From Acidobacteriota bacterium (GTDB lineage Bacteria > Acidobacteriota > Terriglobia > Bryobacterales > Bryobacteraceae), in NCBI GenBank assembly GCA_025353165.1, contig JANXRE010000120.1, forward strand, positions 1-40,334: DNA of 40,334 nucleotides, read 5' to 3'. Both the position numbers and the translations under genes were made by a program. The first letter of the stretch is position 1. Each line of letters opens with the position of its first letter. Below, piece after piece: positions 32,677-40,334 of this stretch. A model generated the notes under the pieces. It did not search any database. It saw only the letters and a program-made list of their open reading frames with translations, and was not told the DNA's origin.

Positions 32677-33458
32677 AATTGCGACTCACGTTGGCTCTCA
32701 TCGCGCTGATCCCCGGCGCTGTTCAAGCTGAGAAGCTCACGGTCGAGGACAAGATCGAGCTCACCCGCGGTCTCACCGCCGAGTACGCCACCGCCAAGAT
32801 TCAGTTGCCCCGTTCCAAGAAGGCGCTGGATGTTCAGGAGAACGGGACGTACGATAAGGCGACGTGGTCGGACGCGGGGCGGGAGAACGGGCCGGCCGCT
32901 CGCGTGGGCGATTCCATCCAGATTACAAAGATGGAGATCGAGAAGGACCGTCTGGTCTTCGAGATCAACGGCGGCATGAAGAGCGGCAAGCATTGGTACG
33001 ACCACGTTCAGGTTGGAATGGGCGGCTCGACGACTCCGGTTTCGCGAGGCCAGAACACCTCCGCGCCGGGCGGAACGACCATCGCGCTGATCTTCCCGGA
33101 CGGAGTGCGCCCCATGAAGGCCTCGGAGGTGAAGAAACTGCTCGCCCCGATCCTCGACTTTGAGAAACATTCCGTGACCGAGCAATATGCCGACACCCTG
33201 CCGCCCGAGATCAAGGCCGCGGTAACCGCGAAGAAGGCCATTCCCGGCATGGATCGCGACCAGGTGCTGCTGGCGCTCGGCCGTCCCGAGCGAAAAACGC
33301 GCGAGACCAAGGACGGGATCGATCTGGAGGACTGGATCTACGGGAAGCCGCCCGGGAAGATCACGTTCGTGACATTTGAGGGCTCAAAGGTGACCAAGGT
33401 GAAGGACGCATACGCCGGTTTGGGCGGAACGACCGCCGAGCCCCAACAGGTCCCTTAA
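32673..33458 (+). CDS. Secreted hypothetical protein
   Basis: The 261-residue protein starts at ATG 32673 inside the CPBP stop. It has a signal peptide (about 1-19, AVQAEK cleavage). The mature part has a charged N-terminal region, a beta-rich section GKHWYDHVQVGMGG, and a late PGMDRDQVLLALGRPERKTRE block that resembles the BamE/SmpA-type 'GMxxxQVxxxLGxP' motif. The rest is not recognised. I infer a periplasmic role. Confidence 0.65.
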   Translation: MKLRLTLALIALIPGAVQAEKLTVEDKIELTRGLTAEYATAKIQLPRSKKALDVQENGTYDKATWSDAGRENGPAARVGDSIQITKMEIEKDRLVFEINGGMKSGKHWYDHVQVGMGGSTTPVSRGQNTSAPGGTTIALIFPDGVRPMKASEVKKLLAPILDFEKHSVTEQYADTLPPEIKAAVTAKKAIPGMDRDQVLLALGRPERKTRETKDGIDLEDWIYGKPPGKITFVTFEGSKVTKVKDAYAGLGGTTAEPQQVP

Positions 33459-33715
33459 GCCCGCGATTTTTCCAGCCTGGGATTTGATAGTCCGGCCCAC
33501 ACCCAAAACTTGGGAGGCCCGACCATGACGAGCGCCCAAGCGGTTCCGCGCATGGCTGCCAAGATCTGATAGGGAAGACCGTCGAGGTGCCATGCCAATA
33601 CGGCCGTGAATACAAGAAAAACAGAAAACAGAAGCCCGAAGCCAACAAAGAGGTCCCAATCAGCCCGGCTTGATCCCAGGACGGAAGCGATTCCACAGAA
33701 GATGGCGGGCTTCAA
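33455..33715 (-). CDS. Small membrane protein, probably a shortened gene
   Basis: This 86-residue frame starts at TTG 33715 with a good GGAGGT 6 bases upstream. It has two hydrophobic helices around DWDLFVGFGLLFSVFLVFTAVLAW. The motif (R/Y)xDWDLFxGFGL is familiar to me from longer acidobacterial membrane proteins of about 130-150 residues. Here the N-terminal helix part is missing (MKPAIFCGIASVLGSSR joins directly) and the C-terminus differs, so it may be a deletion derivative. It overlaps the secreted protein gene end by four bases, tail to tail. Confidence 0.35.
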   Translation of the reverse strand: MKPAIFCGIASVLGSSRADWDLFVGFGLLFSVFLVFTAVLAWHLDGLPYQILAAMRGTAWALVMVGPPKFWVWAGLSNPRLEKSRA

Positions 33716-33843
33716 GTCTTACCTCCGGGGATCGACGAGCCGTAATGTAGCAGGTCGCCCTTATCCTGCTGCCCGTTCGAATGGCAACGGGTGTGCGACT
33801 TGAAAATGACGATTCACCCGTTTTTCTTCCTCGCGGTTTTGAG

Positions 33844-33865
33844 CCTAGCGTAGTGATACGCTAGG
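33844..33865. repeat. Perfect inverted repeat upstream of the DUF6788 gene
   Basis: CCTAGCGTA (33844-33852) and TACGCTAGG (33857-33865) are exact complements with loop GTGA. It lies 17 bases before the ATG, next to the ribosome-binding site GGAGG (33871-33875). It may regulate the mobile-element gene. Confidence 0.45.
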
Positions 33866-33881
33866 TTTGAGGAGGCTGGAC

Positions 33882-34283
33882 ATGTCCGATTCTCTGGTTG
33901 GTTTGGAAGGTCGCCGCGCCAGCATTCAATCGCAAATCGCTCAGTTGGCTGATATGCGGTCCGGCTCGATCACGGGAACAGGCGGTTGTTGTGGTAATCC
34001 GAATTGCCACTGCCACCGGGCCGGTGATCCCGGCCATGGTCCGTACTATCGATTAACACGGAAGGTCGAGGGTAAGACAGTCACGGAGACTTTGTCCTCA
34101 CCGGCCAGCCTGGCTAAAGCCCGGCGGGAGGTCGCCGAATACCACCGCTTCCGGAAATTGGGTGGGCGGTTGCTGGAAGTTAATGAACAGATCTGCGGTT
34201 TGCGGCCAGTGGAAGAGATGCCGCTGTCGCCCCAGGGGAAAAAACGGCCGAAGCGATCCGTCGAGAAATCTCGCGTGAAGTAG
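33882..34283 (+). CDS. DUF6788 family protein, associated with ISKra4-type elements
   Basis: The protein is 133 residues from ATG 33882 with GGAGG upstream. The N-terminal helix is followed by GSITGTGGCCGNPNCHCHRA and GPYYRLTRKVEGKTVTETL. The CGNPNCHCH Cys/His cluster is a probable zinc site. From memory this is the DUF6788 family, found just ahead of ISKra4-like transposase genes in Solibacter and similar genomes. It is intact. The transposase after it is broken. Confidence 0.75.
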   Translation: MSDSLVGLEGRRASIQSQIAQLADMRSGSITGTGGCCGNPNCHCHRAGDPGHGPYYRLTRKVEGKTVTETLSSPASLAKARREVAEYHRFRKLGGRLLEVNEQICGLRPVEEMPLSPQGKKRPKRSVEKSRVK

Positions 34284-34541
34284 AGCAACTCGTGCATACG
34301 ATCTTCACCGGTCGCCCGCACAACAGGGCGGCTCGATCTGGAAGCCGTCGAAATGGCTGTGCGTTCGGTTATGCATCGGGCCGGAGCCGCTGCCTGGACT
34401 GAACTCCTACAGTTTCCCGTTCCGGCGGCTGACCAGCGCACGGTGGATTGCACTTGCGGCCAGCATGCGCGCTACCTGGAATTGCGCTCTAAGCCGGTCC
34501 TCACCGCGATGGGCATGGTGGGCATGGTGAAGGTATCGCGC
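34259..34541 (+). pseudogene. ISKra4-like transposase, N-terminal fragment
   Basis: One frame reads REISREVEQLVHTIFTGR; after a 1-base shift near 34320 it continues as LDLEAVEMAVRSVMHRAGAA, then TELLQFPVPAADQRTVDCTC and LELRSKPVLTAMG. This is the start of the family's protein. A short duplication of GGCATGGTG follows (34511-34530) and all similarity ends in a run of seven C at 34542-34548. The DDE part is absent, so this is a dead remnant. Confidence 0.65.
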
Positions 34542-34735
34542 CCCCCCTTCGATGCAGCGCCGTCAGCAAACGGCGAGCGTTTCGCGGCGACCTTAGCAGG
34601 TGGGCGGTCTGGATCAATCCGGCGAGTTCACCGGCGGGGATGAGGGCCACATCTGGCGCCCCCCCTGCGCCGGACGATGACGGTCTCCTGTCGATCCACA
34701 ACCTGATCCAGAACGCTGGCCAGGTTCTCACACAC
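34542..34735 (-). pseudogene. YefM/Phd antitoxin fragment (inverted, frameshifted)
   Basis: On the minus strand ENLASVLDQVVDRQETVIV-RRRG continues, after skipping one base, as APDVALIPAGELAGLIQTAH and LLRSPRNARRLLTAL. This is a YefM antitoxin lacking its first about 15 residues and its tail. The extra base is within the run of seven C at 34659-34665. Its ends lie at the joins with the transposase remnant and with the VapB part. Confidence 0.65.
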
Positions 34736-35158
34736 GTTCCGGACGAGGTGCACAGTACCTTGAAGGCCCGGGCGGTTCGCGAGGGCATGAGTTTATCGGA
34801 CCTCATCAACGGCCCCATAGCCGATTCCCTCAGAGGCGATCTGGCCGCGCGCGATGATACCTTCATCGCTCCGCATCTGCTCGACATCGAAGCATTGAGC
34901 GCTATTCGAGGTCTGGTTGCGGGCCAGCGGATCGATTCCTATCGGAGAGAGCAACTGCTCCTGGAACTTGCGGCGCTTCCCGCGGAGCGCTATGCGCACA
35001 CGCCTTTGCTCGGCCGTATTTGGGAGCTGCGGCACATCTTCACGGCCTATGACGCCGCGTACATAGCTTTGGCTGAAGCGACCAACTCCGTCCTCTACAC
35101 CTGCGACGAGAAACTATGCAGAGGTCATCGGGCGCGGACCACGCTGTTCGCTCATTGA
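34640..35158 (+). CDS. VapB'-'VapC fusion (in-frame antitoxin-toxin deletion chimera)
   Basis: This is an open frame of 172 residues. Residues 1-31 are read from the antisense of the YefM fragment and are probably not native. Residues 32-56 (THVPDEVHSTLKARAVREGM, then SLSDLI) are the ribbon-helix-helix part of a VapB antitoxin. From residue 57 (GPIADSLRGDL onward) the sequence is a VapC PIN domain with its second acidic site (DIEALSAI), then YDAAYIALAEA and YTCDEKL. The first about 15 VapC residues, with the first catalytic Asp (VxDAS), are missing. Such a deletion should remove toxin activity. It ends 7 bases inside the ThuA gene on the opposite strand. Confidence 0.6.
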   Translation: MRATSGAPPAPDDDGLLSIHNLIQNAGQVLTHVPDEVHSTLKARAVREGMSLSDLINGPIADSLRGDLAARDDTFIAPHLLDIEALSAIRGLVAGQRIDSYRREQLLLELAALPAERYAHTPLLGRIWELRHIFTAYDAAYIALAEATNSVLYTCDEKLCRGHRARTTLFAH

Positions 35159-36615
35159 TGGCCCGCCCCCCACCGAATCGCATTGTGCACCAGCGTCCGG
35201 TAGCCCGGATGATTGTGCGTGAAGGTGGAGTGACCGAGTTGAATGTACACGGCGCGCAAACCTGGCGTCGGACCGATGTACACTACCGGCCGGTCATTCA
35301 ATGGGTTATCCGTTTCCATCAGTACTTGAATCTTCGGCGAGTGCCACATTCCGCGATAACATTCGTCCATCGTCACGATCTCTCCGACGCCGCGGAGGAT
35401 TGGGTGGTTTTCCGCGCCGCGCACCGGCCGCAGCACCATCGGCTCATCATGCTTGTACTGCGAAGCCGGGTGATCGCCCAGAGGCTTCTCGTAGTACTTG
35501 CCCCCAATTACCTCCTCGTGCCAGTACGGCCACGAAGTGTAGTCCACGATGGAGTGGTGCAGCGCCACCACCCCTTTGCCCGCGTGCACGAACTCGTACA
35601 GGTTCACCTGCTCGGCGTCGCCGATCTCATTGTGCATGTCGTACAGCACCACCACGTCCCATTTGTCTTTCATGCCGGAAGCGAACGCTTCCTTCTGCGA
35701 CGTTGCGTGCGACCAGGTTACATCGGGGAAACTGTCGAACACGCGGTAGAACGACGAATCGTAAGAATGGCCGCCCGTGACCACGAGCACCCGGATCGCA
35801 TCCTTCGGGCTTTCCTCCAGCGCAATCGTGGCGGGCAGATTTCCTGTCGCGCCGCGGGACGCCCAATCGGTTGCGCGCGCCAGCAGCGCCAGCACGGAAG
35901 GCTCGTACAGAGCATTCGTGTCATGGCCCAGCGTGCAGTGAAACACCCGCCCCTTGCCATACGAATTGGTCCATGCGACCGGCTCGTCCCTGCCCGTGCC
36001 CCCGCGCGCCGGATCGTCAAACGCGGTTGCAAGTACGTGTATTCCCGGCCGGTGAGCCATGCGGTGATACAACTCGTCGTTCACGGTGAACTCGGGCGTC
36101 ATGCCATGAGTGACCGGATGCTCGGGATCAACGATCTTGACCAGGAAGGCGTGGCGCGGTCCGTGGCCGATGCCTTTCGGGGGCCAAGTGACGCCGAGCA
36201 TGTCCGCAAATGCCGCCCACGGCTTGCCGGTATCCCACCCGCCGCCCGGATGCTGGATGGTTCCCATCAGCGGACCGTACGTCACGCCGTGAAACGAAAC
36301 GAGCCCGTGCCCGGAGCGCACGAATTCCTCCAGCGCGGACTCCGGACCAGCGCCCCACCGGGGGCCGTTATAGCTCAGAATTACGGCTTCATACCCGGAG
36401 AGCGACTGCGTCGTGAGTCCGCGGGGATCCTCCATCCGGCGCACTTCGAACCCGGCGTTCCGCAGGACCGTCTCAATCATCCCCGTGGTTGCGCGCCAGT
36501 CGTGATACTGAATGTCGCTCTCGCCGGTGACGATCAGAACACGGGGCGGGGGCGGCGCCGAGGTACACATCGCGAGCGATGCAGCCGCCGCAAGCAGAAA
36601 AGCAATCCGGTTCAT
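35152..36615 (-). CDS. Secreted protein with two ThuA-like domains
   Basis: The protein is 487 residues with a signal peptide; MCTSAP at 16-21 could be a lipobox but has Met at -1, so lipidation is unsure. The first ThuA-like domain (about 25-240) contains RVLIVTGESDIQYHDWR, SFHGVTYGP and FHCTLGHD. The second (about 268-487) contains RVLVVTGGHSYDSSFYRVFD, LHHSIVDYTSWPYWHEEV and QLGHSTFTHNHPGYR. ThuA proteins are type 1 glutamine amidotransferase-like and are linked to trehalose and other sugars. Two copies in one protein suggests an internal duplication. It overlaps the Gfo/Idh gene upstream by four bases. Confidence 0.85.
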   Translation of the reverse strand: MNRIAFLLAAAASLAMCTSAPPPPRVLIVTGESDIQYHDWRATTGMIETVLRNAGFEVRRMEDPRGLTTQSLSGYEAVILSYNGPRWGAGPESALEEFVRSGHGLVSFHGVTYGPLMGTIQHPGGGWDTGKPWAAFADMLGVTWPPKGIGHGPRHAFLVKIVDPEHPVTHGMTPEFTVNDELYHRMAHRPGIHVLATAFDDPARGGTGRDEPVAWTNSYGKGRVFHCTLGHDTNALYEPSVLALLARATDWASRGATGNLPATIALEESPKDAIRVLVVTGGHSYDSSFYRVFDSFPDVTWSHATSQKEAFASGMKDKWDVVVLYDMHNEIGDAEQVNLYEFVHAGKGVVALHHSIVDYTSWPYWHEEVIGGKYYEKPLGDHPASQYKHDEPMVLRPVRGAENHPILRGVGEIVTMDECYRGMWHSPKIQVLMETDNPLNDRPVVYIGPTPGLRAVYIQLGHSTFTHNHPGYRTLVHNAIRWGAGHQ

Positions 36616-37910
36616 AGCAGCACCGTCTCTCCGGGAGTGAATACCGGATAAATTCCGTCGGGACCGGGCTTGACCGGCGGTTCCATGTCCGCCCGGACAT
36701 CTCCGGGCTTTGGCGCGAAGTGGAAATCCGAAGTCGTCGCCTGCTCCCAGGTCACTGCCTTTCCGGTGTAGGAGCTCAACTGCCCCATGATGCCCATCAG
36801 CGTCGCGCGAGTCATGTAGTCTCCGCTGTTGAGCGGCTTCCCGGACCGGATCGCCTTGAACAACTCAATGTGCTCCACCTGGTATGGGTTGGCCAGGAAG
36901 CTCGAGTACATCTTCGGTCCCGAGTATCGCCACGGCTTTTCGCCTTCGATGAAGCCTTTCGTGACCGAGGCCCTGCCCTTCGTCCCGATGAGGAAGCTCG
37001 AGTTCTCCTCGTAGCAGTTGGGGATCGTGCGGCAGTACGCATACAGCCGTACGCCACTCTCGAATTCATAAACCACGGCGTTGTGATGGAAAACGCTGCC
37101 GTAGATCGCGCTGTGCAGAGTGGACCGGCCGCCCATCCCGTAGCACCTCACAGGCGCTTGTCCCTTCAGCGCCCAACTCGTGCGATCCAGATTATGCACC
37201 AGCGTTTGCGGCACGCCGTCGCCGCACAGCCAGTGGAAATGGTACTGGTTGCTGGCCTGCCATTCGACTTCCGTGAGGCCCGGTTTCCGTTCGTACAAGC
37301 AGTAAGGTGGTCGCAGCCAGGTCTCCTGGATCGCGACGATGTCCCCGATCGCGCCGTCGTGGATGCGCTGGATGGCTTCCTGATACGCGATCCAGTAGCG
37401 GCTCTGCAAGCCCGACAGCACGGACAGGTTTCTCGCCTTCGCCTTCTCGCAGGCGGCACGCACCATCTTGATTCCCGCCGGATCGATGGCGTGCGGCTTT
37501 TCGACGAATACGTGCTTGCCGGCGTCGATCGCGGCGGTCATGTGGAACGGGTGGAACTTGGCTGCGTTCGCGACCAACACCACGTCCGCGGATTCGATCA
37601 CGTTTTTGTAGGCGTCGAACCCGGTGAAGCAATGGTCGTCGTCCACCGCCGTTTGCTCGGGAAACTTCCGCCGGAGGAGATCTCGCTTCTCGTGGATGCG
37701 TTCCCACAGCATGTCGGCCATGGCGACCAGCCGGACTCCCTTGTGGGCCCCCATGGCTTGCATGGAAGCTTCGTAGCCGCGACCGCCGCAGCCAATGACG
37801 CCGATCCGGATCGTATCGGTTCCAGCCGCGTGCGCACTCGCCGCAATCGGCAGTGCGCTGGCTGCCGCGGCAGACTTGAAGAAATCCCGGCGTGTCGGAC
37901 TGTCGGACAT
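36612..37910 (-). CDS. Gfo/Idh/MocA family oxidoreductase, Tat-exported
   Basis: The 432-residue protein has a Tat signal (TRRDFFKS, residues 6-13), a nucleotide loop GCGGRGYE (about 40-47), the FVEKPHAID active-site region with Lys-Pro, and a C-terminal alpha/beta half typical of this secreted subfamily (QYHFHWLCGDGVPQTLVHN, SGKPLNSGDYMTRATL). The ATG overlaps nothing; the stop overlaps the ThuA start (TCAT on the plus strand). Together with ThuA it looks like a sugar-processing pair. It is a distant relative of the gene at 717-2066. The substrate is not readable. Confidence 0.9.
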   Translation of the reverse strand: MSDSPTRRDFFKSAAAASALPIAASAHAAGTDTIRIGVIGCGGRGYEASMQAMGAHKGVRLVAMADMLWERIHEKRDLLRRKFPEQTAVDDDHCFTGFDAYKNVIESADVVLVANAAKFHPFHMTAAIDAGKHVFVEKPHAIDPAGIKMVRAACEKAKARNLSVLSGLQSRYWIAYQEAIQRIHDGAIGDIVAIQETWLRPPYCLYERKPGLTEVEWQASNQYHFHWLCGDGVPQTLVHNLDRTSWALKGQAPVRCYGMGGRSTLHSAIYGSVFHHNAVVYEFESGVRLYAYCRTIPNCYEENSSFLIGTKGRASVTKGFIEGEKPWRYSGPKMYSSFLANPYQVEHIELFKAIRSGKPLNSGDYMTRATLMGIMGQLSSYTGKAVTWEQATTSDFHFAPKPGDVRADMEPPVKPGPDGIYPVFTPGETVLL

Positions 37911-38006
37911 GGTTTGTCTTCTGCCGGAATAGTATCAGACCCCGGTGCCCGAAATGCTCCTCGCCTGGCGGCACTGAGTTGCGATAGCATCGGTCGCGTC
38001 AGGCTT

Positions 38007-38845
38007 ATGCGAATCGGCTTTCACACGGACGCGTTCAACAGCGCGTATTGGAACTTCGGCCAGTGCCTGGAATGGGCGCAGCGCAACGGCGTCGAATTCA
38101 TCGAGTGCGGCGCGATCGATGGCGTGTCGTGGATCCACGGGCTCGGATACCAGCCCCACATCGCACTTTGGGAAGACCCGGTTCTGCTGCGGCGCCGGAT
38201 GGAAAAAATGAATGTGCGGTTCTCGCAGGTGGACGCGGCATTCCCGCTGTCGCTGCCGGAGGGCGCTACGCTCGGCGTCGAATACATCCTGCATACCATC
38301 CGGTGGGCGAAGCTTGCGGGTTGCCCGCGCGTCGACACAACGGACGACCGCTTTCGTCCGAAAGAGATGACCGACCGCGAGGCGATGGACCACATGCGAC
38401 GGTGCGCGTGGCCGAAGCCTATGGCATCGTCATCAACATCGAGCCGCACGGCTACTACACCACCAACCCGGAGTTCATGGGCGAGATGCTGTCATTCGTC
38501 GATTCTCCGTGCCTGCGAATGAACATGGATACGGGGAACACTTTCATCGCGGGGCAGAATCCGGGCGAGTTCCTGCAGCGCTTCGCGGATCGAATCGACC
38601 ACGTTCATATCAAGGATGTCAGCCCGACGCTGGCTGCCGCTTCCCGAGGAGAGCTCACGGGTATCGCCGTGAGTCATTGCGCGATTGGCGATGGCGCCAA
38701 CGCGGATAATATCCGGGAGTGCCTGCGGATGTTGCGCGAGCGCGGCTATGACGGCGTGCTCAGCATGGAGCGCGAAGGCCAGGGCGGACCGATGCTCGAG
38801 CGGAGCCTCTCCTGGCTGAGGTCCGCGCTGGACGGATCCTTATGA
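38007..38845 (+). pseudogene. Sugar phosphate isomerase/epimerase, frameshifted in the middle
   Basis: The first frame gives MRIGFHTDAFNSAYWNFG ... DREAMDHMRR, a TIM-barrel sugar isomerase (first metal and substrate half). The second frame, from about 38402, gives VAEAYGIVINIEPHGYYTT ... NMDTGNTFIAGQ ... HVHIKDV ... SMEREGQGGPML, which is the rest. The join near 38396-38406 is not a simple 1-base slip: homologues, as I recall them, have about 6-8 residues more between HMR and VAEAYGI. So a small deletion plus a shift is likely. The stop overlaps the next gene by 4 bases. It was coupled to the next gene before damage. Confidence 0.75.
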
Positions 38846-39687
38846 AAATCGGCATTAATACACTTCTTTGGAGCGGCGGCTTCGGCGAGGCGGATTTCCC
38901 GCTGCTGGGCCGCATCAAATCGTGGGGTTTCGATCTCGTCGAGATCTCGCGATTCGACTTCGACGGATTTCCGGCCGCGAGAGTGCGGCGGGCGGTAGAG
39001 GACGAAGGGCTGAGTTGCAACTTCTGTTCCGCGCTCACGGGCGACCTGAGTATGGTTGGGCCCGAGCCTGGCCGCGCGCTCGATTTCCTGCGCCGGGGAA
39101 TTGAGGTGGCGGCTGAATTGGGCGCGCCCGTCTTCTCCGGACCCTACTGCGCGCCGGTGGGCTACCTGCCCGGGCGCAGGAGAACCGACGCCGAATGGAA
39201 TCAGGCGGTGGAGTATCTGCGCCGGCTCGGGCCGGTTCTGGATGGGCACGGCGTGTCGCTTGCGGTCGAGGCGCTCAACCGGTTTGAGACGTTTTTCCTG
39301 AACACCGCGGCGGACTCCAAGCGGCTGGTGGACGAGGTGGGCCATCCTCGCATCGGCATCCTGTTCGACACCTTTCACGCGAACATCGAAGAAAAGCACG
39401 TGGCCGCCGCCGTGCCGCTGCTCGGGTCGCGGATCAAGAACGTGCACACGTGCGAAAACGATCGCGGAATACCAGGGACCGGGCACGTGCCGTGGACTGA
39501 GTTGTTCAGCGCGCTGCGGGGTATCGGGTACGAGGGCTCGGTGGTGATTGAGAGCTTCGGCTCGACAATCCCGGAGATCGCGGCGGCGGCGTGCATCTGG
39601 CGCGATCTCGCGCCGGATGCCGAGACACTCGCACGCGAGGGGCAGGTTTTTCTGCGCGCGGCGGTGGATCAGGGGCGGCTGCGGTGA
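38842..39687 (+). CDS. D-tagatose/D-psicose 3-epimerase family sugar isomerase
   Basis: The 281-residue TIM barrel has metal ligands E143 (VEALNRF), D176 (LFDTFHANIEE), H202 (VHTCENDRG) and E237 (VIESF). The spacings are 33, 26 and 35 residues, identical to those between E152, D185, H211 and E246 of the Pseudomonas cichorii enzyme as I recall it. A metal-dependent 3-epimerisation of ketohexoses is therefore well supported, though the exact sugar is not. It overlaps the preceding isomerase gene by ATGA. Confidence 0.85.
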   Translation: MKIGINTLLWSGGFGEADFPLLGRIKSWGFDLVEISRFDFDGFPAARVRRAVEDEGLSCNFCSALTGDLSMVGPEPGRALDFLRRGIEVAAELGAPVFSGPYCAPVGYLPGRRRTDAEWNQAVEYLRRLGPVLDGHGVSLAVEALNRFETFFLNTAADSKRLVDEVGHPRIGILFDTFHANIEEKHVAAAVPLLGSRIKNVHTCENDRGIPGTGHVPWTELFSALRGIGYEGSVVIESFGSTIPEIAAAACIWRDLAPDAETLAREGQVFLRAAVDQGRLR

Positions 39688-40220
39688 CGGCTCGACAGTA
39701 GAATCAAGGGCCGGCGGCAGCGACGAAACACTGTCGGGAACTCACCCGGATTCACGCGATTCACCGGAAGCTTACAACGCCAGAAAGATCCCATCACCCT
39801 TTCTGGCCTGAGCCACCGGACCGGAATCGCTCAAACAGCGAACGCAATGAACGCTCGTAGAGGTCGTGGATTGGATGCGCACTTGGCGGCGACTGGGAGG
39901 CCAAAATGGAAATCTGCGATGACATCGGTCGATCTTCCCGAGCCCGCCCCGATGATGTACTACAGAAGCTATCAAGAAACGGGCGCTGAAGAGTCTTCAC
40001 TTACGTGAACGCAGTGTACGGACTTGGAGCCGGGCTGTAGCTTACAAACATTGGACCAAACCATGAGTGTTAAGAACCACTTTGCTAGTGATAACACAAC
40101 TCTCTGGCCTCCTCTTGCTGGTCGCCACTGTGATCCTGCTATTGTTTCGCCGCATTTAGTTGGATTCGGAAACTAAACAACCAAGGAATCTAGTAAGAGT
40201 AAGCTAAACATTTCGGTTCG
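39688..40220. other. No confident gene (about 530 bases)
   Basis: Between the epimerase and the terminal transposase I find only short frames without recognisable domains. The first third has normal GC; from about 40000 the base composition turns noticeably AT-richer, which fits the boundary of a mobile element. A hairpin lies at 39779-39807. Confidence 0.5.
39779..39807. terminator. Hairpin downstream of the epimerase gene
   Basis: GCCAGAAAG (39779-39787) and CTTTCTGGC (39799-39807) form a perfect 9-base stem with an 11-base loop about 90 bases after the epimerase stop. There is no T-run on either side, so it is a possible, not a classical, terminator. Confidence 0.35.
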
Positions 40221-40334
40221 TCAGAAGAATTCATGGGTCGATTCGGGCTCGGGTAGCTTGCCAAGTGAGTGATAGAGGGCGAGTTCAAGGCAGCGGAAGG
40301 TACGGAAGCCGTAGGATTTTCTCATAGTGACTTT
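40221..40334 (-). CDS. Transposase C-terminus (partial, ISL3-like)
   Basis: The window's last 114 bases, read on the minus strand, give VTMRKSYGFRTFRCLELALY followed by HSLGKLPEPESTHEFF and a TGA at 40221-40223. This (R-K-x-Y-G-F-R-T/S-F ... ALYHxLGxLPEP) is the C-terminus of ISL3-type DDE transposases as I remember them. The gene continues beyond the window. Confidence 0.65.
   Translation of the reverse strand, partial: KVTMRKSYGFRTFRCLELALYHSLGKLPEPESTHEFF

Noticed and set aside
33786..33822. AACGGGTG ... CACCCGTT followed by T-rich bases, terminator-like
   Set aside because: The loop is 21 bases and the stem only 8, too weak to call a terminator for either neighbour.
39794..40000. Minus-strand frame of 68 residues ending at a hairpin
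   Set aside because: The position of the stop just before the 39779-39807 stem is suggestive, but no family, ribosome-binding site or second feature supports it.
40082..40159. Possible 25-residue membrane peptide (GLLLLVATVILLLF)
   Set aside because: It starts with TTG, has no ribosome-binding site and lies in AT-richer DNA; a short hydrophobic frame is easily found by chance.

Overview
The window looks like chromosome from a GC-rich acidobacterium of the Solibacter/Bryobacter type. This is inferred from gene content: Tat-exported Gfo/Idh proteins, tandem secreted cytochrome c/copper monooxygenase-like proteins, a PEP-CTERM protein, a remnant of a TIGR03437-type domain, an Rhs remnant, and DUF6788/ISKra4 sequences. 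No rRNA, tRNA or CRISPR array was seen.

Layout. 0.1-2.1 kb: a conserved hypothetical gene and a Tat-exported Gfo/Idh/MocA oxidoreductase. 2.1-6.9 kb: four tandem secreted proteins, each with one CxxCH haem site; the first three also carry all six copper-ligand motifs of PHM/DBM-type monooxygenases. 6.8-9.7 kb (minus): SDR oxidoreductase, secreted metal-binding-domain protein and CmoB-like methyltransferase. 9.8-13.0 kb: a TtuC-like dehydrogenase (plus), then a GH32 hydrolase and an HOGA-like aldolase (minus). 13.1-15.6 kb (minus): hemD-atpZ-atpI-atpB-atpE; the other ATP synthase subunits are absent. 15.7-17.0 kb: two toxin-antitoxin loci whose toxins are frameshifted. 17.0-23.6 kb: PEP-CTERM protein, an exported hypothetical, polyphosphate kinase, and a very large BNR-repeat protein.

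23.7-30.2 kb is the most interesting part. A small Cys-containing peptide gene (24414-24662) is followed by a short E1/ThiF-like protein with a zinc tetrathiolate, an overlapping YcaO cyclodehydratase, a giant PDZ-membrane-GAF-zinc-Ser/Thr kinase, a SnoaL-like protein and a degenerate receiver. A permuted papain-fold hydrolase is divergent from the peptide. I read this as a minimal azole-forming (TOMM/LAP) RiPP locus tied to a signalling module. No transporter, dehydrogenase or RRE domain is visible.

30.2-35.2 kb: a thioesterase, Rhs and TIGR03437 remnants, a membrane protein, a CPBP protein, a secreted protein, and a mosaic of broken mobile and toxin-antitoxin genes (DUF6788, truncated ISKra4-like transposase, inverted YefM fragment, VapB'-'VapC fusion). 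35.2-39.7 kb: carbohydrate genes (double ThuA protein, Gfo/Idh oxidoreductase, a disrupted sugar isomerase and an intact D-tagatose 3-epimerase-family enzyme). The window ends in the C-terminus of a transposase.

Several broken genes are off by one base next to short homopolymers, so sequencing error is a live alternative to true decay in those cases.
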